From the NCBI GenBank assembly GCA_017495105.1, contig JAFEIL010000070.1, positions 1-59,413 on the forward strand: a stretch of 59,413 bases of DNA, read 5' to 3'. Positions 8,843 to 16,773 of the stretch are shown here, in pieces. This DNA comes from Emticicia sp. GTDB lineage: Bacteria > Bacteroidota > Bacteroidia > Cytophagales > Spirosomataceae. A program made the position numbers and the translations under genes. The stretch's first letter is position 1, and every line of letters begins with the position of its first letter. The notes under the pieces were generated by a model. The model was given only the letters and a program-made list of their open reading frames with translations. It was not told the DNA's origin and ran no database searches.

Positions 8843-11800
8843 AAAACCATTTTTCCAGAAAATGATGAAGAGCTATTTTCAGTGATAGAATCAACAGAAA
8901 CACGGTAAAAATAGGTGCCAAATTTCCAATTCTTAGGTTCAATTTTCATGCCAAGATTCAAAGACTTATTGCAAAAGTAACAGGTTTCGGTTTGATTAAA
9001 AACTTGCTTCCCCGCACTATCAAAAATTACTAAAGTAAAGGTCAAATCTTGATTTTCAGCATTATGTTCAATATAAAAATTGGTACTGCTTTCAACAGGA
9101 TTTGGGTAATTATAGGCCTTTAAAATCTTCAATCCTACATTTTCTACTATAAATCTTAACGCTTCTTCGGCTGAATTATTATAGGTGTCCCAAACTTTTA
9201 ATTTAACAGTATACTGCCCCGCAGGTAGTTTGCCAAAATTGTATTTTATGATACCTTTTGTATAATCTTCGGTACTAGTAAAGTATTGATTTACAACGAT
9301 TTGTAGGGTATCATTCAACACTAAAACCATTTCATGTCCGACTCCAGCTTGCGAAACATTGATGCCGTTTTCATCCGAAATCTGGGCTTTGACCTGATTG
9401 TCTTTATCGATCGAAAGTTTGATTTCTGGAGCTTTAGTATCACTTAAAATATTGGTTTCGCTACTACCAATCATTAGCTCATTATAGCTTCCAGAAGCAT
9501 CAAGCGTGCTATCGGTCGAAATAGCGTAGAAATTTACGCGTCCAGCACCAATCTGATAATTGATGTCTTTCGGAACAACGAAATTTACTTTAAATACTCC
9601 ATTTTTTACTTCGACTAAGCCCTCAAAAATCTGATTTCGATAAGTTTTGTAGCGAAATTTTTCGGTTTTTTGTCCGAGTGTGCTTATTTCAGAAGGCTTA
9701 TCAAAAATAGAAACGAGAATTTTGCCATTGAAGTTGTTTTTCTTTAAACCATCTGTCGAATTTACAATTTCTCCTTCTAGACTTACTTTCGATAAAGCTT
9801 TGATAACTTGTTTGTCGGGTGAAGTACCATTGATTTTGTTTAAAACAATTTTTTCGGTAGGATAAGCGAGTTGCATTGATGGGTCGCCCAAGAGTGAAAA
9901 GTTTCTATTAAAAACGCCACTTAAAGAATTATTTTTGGTGATTCTGAAAATATCTCCAAGTCGTAGATTTGGATTCGTATTTATTTGTGCAAATGCTTGA
10001 TAAAAAGCATTATTCAACAAGAAATTAGTATTTGAATAAACAGGTCTTGTAGTAGTGAGCAAGCCAATTGCTGCTCCTTTTGGACTCAACATGGCTATTT
10101 CGGCCCCAGAAACATTACCTGGGTCGTCGAAACGTCCGAATGAGCAGGTGGCAGTTAGAAAAAGTGGCATATTATTGAGATTTCGCCAACCTTGTATTTG
10201 TTCACGTGTCAATATCTTTTCTTCTGTCCAACCATCAGTGCCACCGTGACCACTGTAATTGATTATCAATGCACCATCATTCACACTTTTATTCAAAGCC
10301 TTATTCACTGCAGGCGAAATCGCCCCATTTGCTGTAGCAATTTGTGGAAAAGCATCTAAGTATATTTTATTGATAATTAGGTCTTTGGTTGTTTTTGAGG
10401 TCACTTCCGAAATGTCATCGGCATCTCGTTGATGAATATTAAAATCACCATCATCAGCCACAAAACTAATTTTTCTTCGCCAACCGCCTGCGGTTCGTTG
10501 TGTTCGGGCATAGTAAATAAGTTTATCAACCACATTTTTTGCTTCTTCTACACTTTTGACTGGCAAACGCCCAACGCCAATATCCATAGTATGATTTCCT
10601 ACGTTGTTTTCCAACCAATCGCCTTCGTTATCTTCAAAAAATCCAAAAAAATCATCTGATGCGTAGCTATTTACAGGATTCAAAGATTCTCGACTTTCAT
10701 AGGTTGGAATTTGTAGTTTGGAATCAATCGAAGCATATTGTATAATATTTTTATAATCAAAACTAGCATCTGCAAAGAGTAGTAGATACTTTAATTTTGC
10801 AGGATTTTTTTGCCATAAAAAACGCCCGAAATCTCTGATAGCGGTAGGGTCGGGACTACCCGAAGAAAACTCGTTATAAACTTGTTCAATATCAACTACT
10901 GCCACCGATAAACCATCATTTTTACGACGAAATTCGGCCAAACGCTCTGCTTGCTCGTGCCAGTTTTTGATGGTAAGTATCAGTAGATCAGGAGTTTGTA
11001 TTTGATGAATATTCTGATTTTCTACTTTCTGAATGGAGTTTGGTTCGAGAAAATTATTGTCTGAAAAAAGCAGGAAAGTTTTGAGTTTATTCTGTGTTTC
11101 TGTTCCAAAACTGGCTTCGGTATTATTGATTTTGAAAGGAATGTTTTCGGGTAAAAGAGTGTTCGTTACATCCCAAATTTTTTGTGTATTGTTGGCTTGA
11201 CTAATGATAAAGTTAGAGGTTTTATTTTCTAAACTTTCAATCGAACGAACGAGTGTTTGTTGCTCAAAAAACTGTAATTTTCGTTTGGTTTGTAACTCAA
11301 AATAATTCAAATATGCAATCGATGTACTTTGGCTGTTTTTATTGAAACTGAAAGTGAGTTTTTGCGTATTTCTTCCATTAGAAATAGCCGTGAAAGTTTG
11401 GATATTTTCGTTGCCCTTAATGTCATAAGTGCCTGTGCCAATGGCTCGAAGGTTTTGCTCGCCAATGAGCGAGTCGATATTGAGTTTTACACTAATTTTT
11501 GTTGTGGTGAAAGATGCTCCCAAGATTGCGGAAGTAAGCTTAATGCTCGAATTCAGCACGATTCCTTCAGTTTTTAAATCAAAACTTATATCTGGACTTA
11601 CACCAAACGATTCGCCGTACCATTCACGCCCCGAACCGCCTAAATCTCGCCCGCCTAAACTCACGATATTTTTTTGGTCGAGTTCGTGGAAACTAAAATC
11701 ATCAAAGGTGCTAATGTTGTTTGTAGAACTCACCAAAGCTTGATTTTTGATGCGTAAGCCTTTTATATCAGAGATATTCAGAAAAACAAAAGTAGTATCT

Positions 11801-12279
11801 GAATAAGGGTTGTTTTGATGTATAAATTGTTGATTAGTAATGTTATACAAGATTTTGTGCGGACTTTCAGCATAGAAAAGTATATAATCTGAAGCGTCGA
11901 ATTTGCCATCATTTTCGCCTATAATCTCAATTAGATTTTCAATTAAATCTTTTGCACGAGGAGTATTATTTGCCTGTGGCAAAAGTCCGCCACCGTTTCC
12001 GAAAATTCGTATATTTTGAGGATTTAGTTTGGTAATGTCGATTCCAGCATCTTTTAAAAATGCAGCATCAATTTTATGCACACCCGTGCGAGTTGTGGCA
12101 ATTTTATACCACTCGCCAGTGGCTAAAACTGATGATTGGGCGTAAGCAAATAAAGAGAAAAAAAGTAGAAAAGTACAACTTAAAAAACATATAAAAACAC
12201 CTTTTTTACCTGTTCCCTTACCGAAGTCGAAGGGTAGAGAAAGCGGGGATAATTTTCTATATTCTTTTATTTTTAGCAT
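8833..12279 (-). CDS. porU: Type IX secretion sortase PorU, with a repeat inside its N-terminal code
   Basis: PorU is a surface C25 (gingipain-like) cysteine protease that removes the C-terminal signal of type IX substrates and attaches them to A-LPS. The likely catalytic His is about residue 677 in YSGHGGTDGW and the Cys about 711 in LTATCSFGRFDDP. The C-terminus has its own CTD-like fold with YNYPNP near residue 1055. Length (1148 aa) is normal. The first 30 residues are odd: codons around SLPFDFGKGTG are translated from an extragenic repeat, and the hydrophobic signal core follows only at residues 31-47. No other start codon lies between the repeat and the core. The upstream SprT-like gene ends 16 nt away. 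Confidence 0.94.
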   Translation of the reverse strand: MLKIKEYRKLSPLSLPFDFGKGTGKKGVFICFLSCTFLLFFSLFAYAQSSVLATGEWYKIATTRTGVHKIDAAFLKDAGIDITKLNPQNIRIFGNGGGLLPQANNTPRAKDLIENLIEIIGENDGKFDASDYILFYAESPHKILYNITNQQFIHQNNPYSDTTFVFLNISDIKGLRIKNQALVSSTNNISTFDDFSFHELDQKNIVSLGGRDLGGSGREWYGESFGVSPDISFDLKTEGIVLNSSIKLTSAILGASFTTTKISVKLNIDSLIGEQNLRAIGTGTYDIKGNENIQTFTAISNGRNTQKLTFSFNKNSQSTSIAYLNYFELQTKRKLQFFEQQTLVRSIESLENKTSNFIISQANNTQKIWDVTNTLLPENIPFKINNTEASFGTETQNKLKTFLLFSDNNFLEPNSIQKVENQNIHQIQTPDLLILTIKNWHEQAERLAEFRRKNDGLSVAVVDIEQVYNEFSSGSPDPTAIRDFGRFLWQKNPAKLKYLLLFADASFDYKNIIQYASIDSKLQIPTYESRESLNPVNSYASDDFFGFFEDNEGDWLENNVGNHTMDIGVGRLPVKSVEEAKNVVDKLIYYARTQRTAGGWRRKISFVADDGDFNIHQRDADDISEVTSKTTKDLIINKIYLDAFPQIATANGAISPAVNKALNKSVNDGALIINYSGHGGTDGWTEEKILTREQIQGWRNLNNMPLFLTATCSFGRFDDPGNVSGAEIAMLSPKGAAIGLLTTTRPVYSNTNFLLNNAFYQAFAQINTNPNLRLGDIFRITKNNSLSGVFNRNFSLLGDPSMQLAYPTEKIVLNKINGTSPDKQVIKALSKVSLEGEIVNSTDGLKKNNFNGKILVSIFDKPSEISTLGQKTEKFRYKTYRNQIFEGLVEVKNGVFKVNFVVPKDINYQIGAGRVNFYAISTDSTLDASGSYNELMIGSSETNILSDTKAPEIKLSIDKDNQVKAQISDENGINVSQAGVGHEMVLVLNDTLQIVVNQYFTSTEDYTKGIIKYNFGKLPAGQYTVKLKVWDTYNNSAEEALRFIVENVGLKILKAYNYPNPVESSTNFYIEHNAENQDLTFTLVIFDSAGKQVFNQTETCYFCNKSLNLGMKIEPKNWKFGTYFYRVSVDSITENSSSSFSGKMVFWK
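12210..12236. repeat. Dispersed cttcgact-type repeat inside porU
   Basis: Read on the minus strand this is tacccttcgacttcggtaag plus a few bases, a short palindromic element related to the cttcgactaagctcag hairpin at 53091. It is read in frame as PFDFGKGT near the PorU N-terminus. Confidence 0.55.
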
Positions 12280-12295
12280 GATTTATTTGAAAAAT

Positions 12296-12985
12296 TCAAA
12301 GTGGATTGACAAGTGCCGATGCCAAAATTGTATATCGACGTTTCGATTGCTTCTCCAAACACAATACTCTCGTTCGGCGTTTTTCAATTTTCTGAAAAAC
12401 TGTTCCCCGAAATTCAAACCATTGATTATCAGTCAAGTCTATCAAAGAAATGCCAATTTGTTCACCTGCATCAAAACTTCTTAGAGCCTCAGCCAATGGT
12501 GCATAACTCACCGAAGATGCCGCAGGATTTTGCATGTAAGCACTCAACGGCAAAAGTAGGGTTTTTGGTAAATGATTTTCGCTGAGCAACGGTAGCATTA
12601 AATCTTGAAAACTTCTTTTCCATTCTTTTCCATGTGGTTCTATTCTTTTTCGGCCTTTATTTAGCCATGCTCTTTGGTGGGCAATTTCGTGAATGTATGT
12701 CACCAAAAAAGCATAAGCATTGAGGTCGTGATTGATGGTAATTTTGTGTTGACCATCACGAAAAATATAATTCCCAAAACAACTGCTTCGTGTGCGTGAA
12801 ATCTTAAACGAAAAAGGTTGTTCTTGCCATAACTCAAGACAATATGTGACAGAAGTTGCAGGAAGATGTTTGAGTAAAATTTCCCTCATCTTCTTTGTAG
12901 TAATCGCATCGGGCTCGTTTACTGTAGATAAAATCGGACTTTTATCCACAACTTTATTTATTTTTTTAAATAATTGTTGAAACAT
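12296..12985 (-). CDS. SprT-like zinc metalloprotease-fold protein
   Basis: The protein carries a zincin signature, IHEIAHQRAW with His99, Glu100 and His103, and a downstream HGKEW with His118 as probable third ligand. This is the SprT-like arrangement, related to the catalytic part of eukaryotic Spartan/DVC1. The role of bacterial SprT-like proteins is unclear; DNA-protein crosslink repair is a hypothesis by homology. The C-terminus (FRGTVFQKIEKRRTRVLCLE) forms a small basic domain that could bind nucleic acid. No signal peptide is present. It sits between ruvX (17-nt gap) and porU (16-nt gap), so all three are probably co-transcribed. Confidence 0.85.
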   Translation of the reverse strand: MFQQLFKKINKVVDKSPILSTVNEPDAITTKKMREILLKHLPATSVTYCLELWQEQPFSFKISRTRSSCFGNYIFRDGQHKITINHDLNAYAFLVTYIHEIAHQRAWLNKGRKRIEPHGKEWKRSFQDLMLPLLSENHLPKTLLLPLSAYMQNPAASSVSYAPLAEALRSFDAGEQIGISLIDLTDNQWFEFRGTVFQKIEKRRTRVLCLEKQSKRRYTILASALVNPL

Positions 12986-13002
12986 GTTTTAATGAGTCAA
13001 TT

Positions 13003-13410
13003 TTAACTTTCCATGAAACTCTGCAAAATAATTACAGCACTAATTTTGTCAATATTTCCCTTGATTTGTCGATTTTTTTTCTTCATTCCGCCCGCAATCA
13101 TAGTTTGCATAGCCATTTTTGAAGTAAAACGTTCATCGTGCAAGTGAATGGCTATTTCGGGGAAAATATTTTTTAATTCAATCACAAAACGTTCGACATA
13201 AGCCGTTCCATCTGTTGTCGTTCCATCAAGATTTTTGGGCATTCCGACCACAAAAGCTTCTACTGCTTCGTTTTGTGTATATTTCTTTAAATATTCTAAC
13301 AACTTATCGGTCGGAACGGTTTCGAGTGCCGAGGCAATAATTTTTGATGGGTCAGTTACGGCCAAACCTGTTCGTTTAGCACCGTAGTCAATAGCGAGTA
13401 TTCTTGGCAT
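13003..13410 (-). CDS. ruvX: YqgF/RuvX family nuclease
   Basis: YqgF/RuvX is an RNase H-fold protein needed for 16S rRNA 5' end processing and annotated as a putative Holliday-junction resolvase. The catalytic framework is visible: Asp7 in AIDYGAKRTGLAV, VVGMPKNLDGT in the middle, HDERFTSKMA, and the final DKISAVIIL with its acidic residue. Length (135 aa) is standard. It is the first gene of a tight minus-strand run with the SprT-like gene and porU. Confidence 0.95.
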   Translation of the reverse strand: MPRILAIDYGAKRTGLAVTDPSKIIASALETVPTDKLLEYLKKYTQNEAVEAFVVGMPKNLDGTTTDGTAYVERFVIELKNIFPEIAIHLHDERFTSKMAMQTMIAGGMKKKNRQIKGNIDKISAVIILQSFMES

Positions 13411-13418
13411 AAATGGTA

Positions 13419-13477
13419 GACCAGGTTTGTAACCTGACAGTTAGTGACTATTTGACATGTTACAAATCTGTCAAACT
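13419..13477. repeat. Inverted repeat between mazG and ruvX
   Basis: The words gtttgtaac and gttacaaat, and cctgacag and ctgtcaaac, face each other across a short spacer, so the 73-nt gap can fold. It lacks a clean U-run, so a terminator role is uncertain. Confidence 0.4.
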
Positions 13478-13483
13478 TAAATT

Positions 13484-14299
13484 TTATAACTTCTTTGCTT
13501 CCTCCCAAAAAATATCCATTTCGGCAAGGGTCATATCTTTTAGGTTTTTATTAGCTTCTTTTGCTTTTTCTTCAAGATATTGGAAACGATTTATAAACTT
13601 CTTATTGGTGCGTTCGAGAGCTGTTTCGGGGTTAATATCAATAAAACGAGCATAATTAACTAACGAGAAAAGTAAATCGCCAAATTCACCTTCGGCTTTT
13701 TCTTTATCAATGGCTTGGTCGGTTTCTACATCAAACATTTCCTTAAACTCGCCCATTTCTTCTTCTACTTTTGCCCAAACTTGGCTTTTCTCTTCCCAGT
13801 CGAAACCTACGCCACGAGCTTTTTCTTGAATCCTCATTGATTTTACTAATGCTGGTAAAGACTGCGGAACTCCACTCAAAACCGATTTATTTCCTTCTTT
13901 TAGTTTCAATTGTTCCCAATTTCGTTTCACTTCTTCTTCGGTTTCGGCAATAACATCACCATATATATGTGGGTGGCGAGAAACCAATTTATCACAAATT
14001 CCGTGAAGTACGTCTGCCACATCAAAGTCACCAGTTTCGGAAGCAATTTTTGAATAAAATACCAAATGCAGCATTATATCGCCCAATTCTTTTTTGATTT
14101 CGGGTAAATCTTTCTCCAATATAGCGTCTGAAAGTTCATAAGTTTCTTCAATAGTCAAATGGCGAAGCGTATCCATGGTTTGCTTTTTATCCCACGGACA
14201 TTGCTCACGGAGTTCGTCCATTATGGTTAAAAGTCTGTCGAAAGCCAAGAGTTTCTCCATTCGTTGCGGAGGAAATATTGGGGGAAGTTTGTTGCTCAT
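13484..14299 (-). CDS. mazG: Nucleoside triphosphate pyrophosphohydrolase MazG
   Basis: MazG hydrolyses (d)NTPs to monophosphates and pyrophosphate and acts as a house-cleaning enzyme. Two MazG helical domains are evident: the first with CPWDKKQTMDTLRHLTIEE, EETYELSDAI and KKELGDIMLHLVF (residues about 35-100), the second with EEEMGEFKEMFD and EFGDLLFSLVNYAR (about 165-215). Each carries the paired acidic residues that bind magnesium. The C-terminal EMDIFWEEAKKL closes the protein as in Bacteroidota homologues. Length (271 aa) is typical. It is upstream of ruvX with a 73-nt gap. Confidence 0.95.
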   Translation of the reverse strand: MSNKLPPIFPPQRMEKLLAFDRLLTIMDELREQCPWDKKQTMDTLRHLTIEETYELSDAILEKDLPEIKKELGDIMLHLVFYSKIASETGDFDVADVLHGICDKLVSRHPHIYGDVIAETEEEVKRNWEQLKLKEGNKSVLSGVPQSLPALVKSMRIQEKARGVGFDWEEKSQVWAKVEEEMGEFKEMFDVETDQAIDKEKAEGEFGDLLFSLVNYARFIDINPETALERTNKKFINRFQYLEEKAKEANKNLKDMTLAEMDIFWEEAKKL

Positions 14300-14302
14300 A
14301 AG

Positions 14303-14337
14303 TGGTTAATGGTAATTTATTACTAGAAACTGGCAAT
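14303..14337. repeat. Weak heptamer array
   Basis: Five degenerate 7-nt units begin at 14303, 14310, 14317, 14324 and 14331 (TGGTTAA, TGGTAAT, TTATTAC, TAGAAAC, TGGCAAT). The period is visible but the units are divergent. Confidence 0.35.
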
Positions 14338-14383
14338 TCTATCGCTCAGAATCTCGTTTTTTCGATAAATACAAAGTTCGACA

Positions 14384-14419
14384 ATAAAAAAGAAAAAGCC
14401 ACCTGTTTTTACAGATGGC
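14384..14419 (-). terminator. Terminator of the redoxin gene
   Basis: On the minus strand gccatctgt-aaaa-acaggtggc (one U-G pair) is followed by a U-rich tail. It lies about 70 nt after the stop of the gene at 14490-15143. Confidence 0.8.
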
Positions 14420-14489
14420 AGATATATTTTTTGGAGTCAGCGGTCGATAATCCACAAATCAAAATTGTTTTCTATTCAACGTACTAAAT

Positions 14490-15143
14490 TCAACTTTTCC
14501 ATTTAATAGCACAACCAACGGCTTTTGTGCTTGTTGTCACAACTGGCTTTCCTGCCAAAAGGTTATTTACAGCATCTTCAACGTAATGTTTTGTCACGCC
14601 TGAAGGGTCTTGAGCATTATCGTCTATGGCACCAAGATAACTTACAATTATTTTTCCACCTTCTTTTTTTAAAACATAGGCCTGTGGTGTACGCATCGCA
14701 CCAAATGCCTTTGAAACCAGCTGCGTTTCATCAGTCAAATACGGAAACGGATAGCCTTTTTCTCTGGCACGCTTTTGCATATTAGTAAATGAATCTTCTT
14801 CGTAAGCCTCAGGATCATTAGGATTTATAGTAATCATTGGGAAACCCTGCGAAGTATATTTACGGTCAAGAGCAATTATTCGGTCTTCGTAGGATTTTGA
14901 AAATGGACAATGATTTGAGGTAAAAATAATGATAAAACCTTTAGCAGATTGAAAATCAGCCAAAGAAACCATTTTACCATCAATATTTTTAAGTTTAAAA
15001 TCCGATACGGCATCGCCCAAAGAATAGATAGTAGGTGCAGTACTTTCGGGCAAATCTGTCAATGGCTTAGCCATAACCATTTGTGTTGACCCGAAGATAC
15101 AGCTCGAAAATACTGCCACGATGATTAAAAACTGCTTTTTCAT
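14490..15143 (-). CDS. Exported redoxin-family thioredoxin-fold protein (CxxS type)
   Basis: A signal peptide (ending VMA or so, near residue 25) directs the protein out of the cytoplasm. The AhpC/TSA-like fold follows, with FTSNHCPFSKSYEDR: Cys79 is the only cysteine of the active site and the usual resolving Cys is Ser82. Further family marks are FPMITINPNDPE and AFGAMRTPQAYVL with the cis-proline. A CxxS site suits a mixed-disulfide or peroxidase-type reaction rather than dithiol reduction. A second Cys is near the C-terminus in VGCAIKWKS and could act as a distant partner. A terminator follows. Confidence 0.85.
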   Translation of the reverse strand: MKKQFLIIVAVFSSCIFGSTQMVMAKPLTDLPESTAPTIYSLGDAVSDFKLKNIDGKMVSLADFQSAKGFIIIFTSNHCPFSKSYEDRIIALDRKYTSQGFPMITINPNDPEAYEEDSFTNMQKRAREKGYPFPYLTDETQLVSKAFGAMRTPQAYVLKKEGGKIIVSYLGAIDDNAQDPSGVTKHYVEDAVNNLLAGKPVVTTSTKAVGCAIKWKS

Positions 15144-15203
15144 TTGATTAAAAATTAAAAAATTTGTTGTGCCAAGCTTTGTTGTTCACTAACGCTATTA
15201 AAA

Positions 15204-15211
15204 CAAAAGTA
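15204..15211 (-). promoter_or_regulatory. Candidate -7 box for the redoxin gene
   Basis: On the minus strand this reads TACTTTTG, matching TAnnTTTG, about 60 nt before the start at 15143. No clear -33 TTG is at the usual distance. Confidence 0.35.
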
Positions 15212-15213
15212 TT

Positions 15214-15690
15214 TTAAAAAAAGTGCCGAATCCTTTCGCTAAGACTTTGATAGTCAAAAGATTGTTCGTAAAATTCATGTCGAATGCCGTTGCTTATAAG
15301 TGTTGCAGGAATCGCCCCTGACCATTGAGAACTTACTTTATCAATCCAACTGTTATAATCGGGTTCGTCAATCAGATAAATTTTTGATTTAATCTGATGG
15401 TTGGTCACAAATTTTTCTACTATTTTCAAATCTTGCTTAAAATCAAGGCTTATAAAAATAACTGATACTTTATTAGGATGAAAGTTATTTGCCAAGGTTT
15501 CAAAAGCTGGCATTTCGGTCACACAGGGCTTGCACCAAGATGCCCAAAAGTTGAAAACATAAATCCTATCATCTTTTTGCATTAACTTTTCTAATTCTTG
15601 AAATTTGATAATTTCAATTGGTTTTTGTGCAAAAACAGTATGATTTATTGATAAACAGACTAAAAATACATATATCTTAAATATTTTCAC
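15214..15690 (-). CDS. TlpA-like periplasmic thioredoxin
   Basis: The protein begins with a GTG codon at 15690, giving the signal peptide MKIFKIYVFLVCLSINHTVF and then AQK. The thioredoxin active site WASWCKPCVTEMP has Cys53 and Cys56. TlpA-like proteins reduce or exchange disulfides in the periplasm. The later GAIPATLIS contains the conserved cis-proline. Length is short (158 aa) but complete. It lies 70 nt upstream of the CxxS redoxin on the same strand, so the pair may work in one thiol pathway. Confidence 0.85.
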   Translation of the reverse strand: MKIFKIYVFLVCLSINHTVFAQKPIEIIKFQELEKLMQKDDRIYVFNFWASWCKPCVTEMPAFETLANNFHPNKVSVIFISLDFKQDLKIVEKFVTNHQIKSKIYLIDEPDYNSWIDKVSSQWSGAIPATLISNGIRHEFYEQSFDYQSLSERIRHFF

Positions 15691-15727
15691 AATTCTTTCA
15701 TGAAGTAGTTCGTAAATTTATTTTAAA

Positions 15728-15748
15728 ATTCGTAATTCGCAATCTTAA
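15728..15748. repeat. Heptamer repeat ATTCGNA
   Basis: Units ATTCGTA, ATTCGCA and a diverged ATCTTAA sit in one 7-nt register between divergent genes. The same word occurs twice in tandem at 53169-53182. Confidence 0.4.
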
Positions 15749-15847
15749 ACTTTGATTAATGTGATTGTATAATTACTTTTTTAAAATACTAAAATTCGTT
15801 TTTGTAAATTTTATCAATTAAAAAAATCTTTAAAATCGAGCTAAATA

Positions 15848-16702
15848 ATGGCAAAACATATTCTTTTGATGGATGGCCCCGATGCCAAAGGTTTGATTTT
15901 TCATGTAACAAGCGTGCTTTATCGCAACGAGTGTAATATTATTTCACAAGATGAATACGTAAGCCCCTACGCAGAAGGCGTTGATGGACAGTTTTTTATG
16001 CGAACCGAGTTCGAGTCGCTCGATAAACTAAATCCTCAAAAAGTGTTGAAAGATTTACGCGAAACAATCTTGACACCTGAAATTAATTTAAGAATAAGCC
16101 CTAAAAAGAAAAAAGATGTAGTGATTTTGGCCACAAAAGAGCATCATTGCCTTTCAGATTTGTTGATTCGCTATAATTTTGATGAATTCGATGCTAATAT
16201 TTTGGCCGTAGTTAGTAATTACAATACGCTTCAGCCCTTTGTAAGCAAATTCGGGATACCATTTCATTATATCACGCACGAGCATAAGACCCGTGAAGAG
16301 CACGAAGAAGCAATTTTAAGGACTTTGAAGATTTATCAACCAGAATATTTGGTTTTGGCAAAATACATGCGAATCCTTTCTGCATCGTTTGTATCGCATT
16401 ATTCCAATAAGATTGTCAATATTCATCACTCGTTTTTACCAGCTTTTATTGGAGCAAATCCTTACAGACAGGCTTACGAACGAGGTGTTAAAATCATTGG
16501 AGCAACAGCTCATTTTGTAAATGATAATCTTGACGAAGGGCCAATAATTGCTCAAAACGTTAAAGACGTTGACCATAGGTACTCCGCAACTGATATGGCT
16601 CGTGAAGGAAAAGAAGTAGAAAAGTCTGTGCTTACTCAAGCACTAAAACTCGTTTTCAATGACCGAGTATTCATTTTCGGAAATCGGACGGTGATACTTT
16701 GA
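15848..16702 (+). CDS. purU: Formyltetrahydrofolate deformylase
   Basis: PurU hydrolyses 10-formyl-THF to THF and formate and so balances the one-carbon pool for purine synthesis. An N-terminal ACT domain (LLMDGPDAKGLIFHVTSVLY, residues about 5-80) is followed by the formyltransferase fold. Catalytic marks are VNIHHSFLPAF near residue 197, with the Asn-His pair, and HFVNDNLDEGPIIAQ near 220 with the key Asp. The end of the protein is normal and length (284 aa) fits. It is transcribed divergently from the thioredoxin pair. Confidence 0.95.
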   Translation: MAKHILLMDGPDAKGLIFHVTSVLYRNECNIISQDEYVSPYAEGVDGQFFMRTEFESLDKLNPQKVLKDLRETILTPEINLRISPKKKKDVVILATKEHHCLSDLLIRYNFDEFDANILAVVSNYNTLQPFVSKFGIPFHYITHEHKTREEHEEAILRTLKIYQPEYLVLAKYMRILSASFVSHYSNKIVNIHHSFLPAFIGANPYRQAYERGVKIIGATAHFVNDNLDEGPIIAQNVKDVDHRYSATDMAREGKEVEKSVLTQALKLVFNDRVFIFGNRTVIL

Positions 16703-16769
16703 GTTGGCAATTTTCAGTTTACTATTTGCAGTTTTTTGAATGCCAACCGTAAACTGAAAATTGCAAAAT
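16703..16769. terminator. Heptamer-phased hairpin between convergent purU and OmpA-family genes
   Basis: Perfect 16-nt arms gcaattttcagtttac (16707-16722) and its complement (16749-16764) enclose a 26-nt loop. The left side also reads as 7-nt units from 16703 (GTTGGCA, ATTTTCA, GTTTACT, ATTTGCA, GTTTTTT). The right arm repeats the register in inverted form. Confidence 0.65.
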
Positions 16770-16773
16770 TTTG

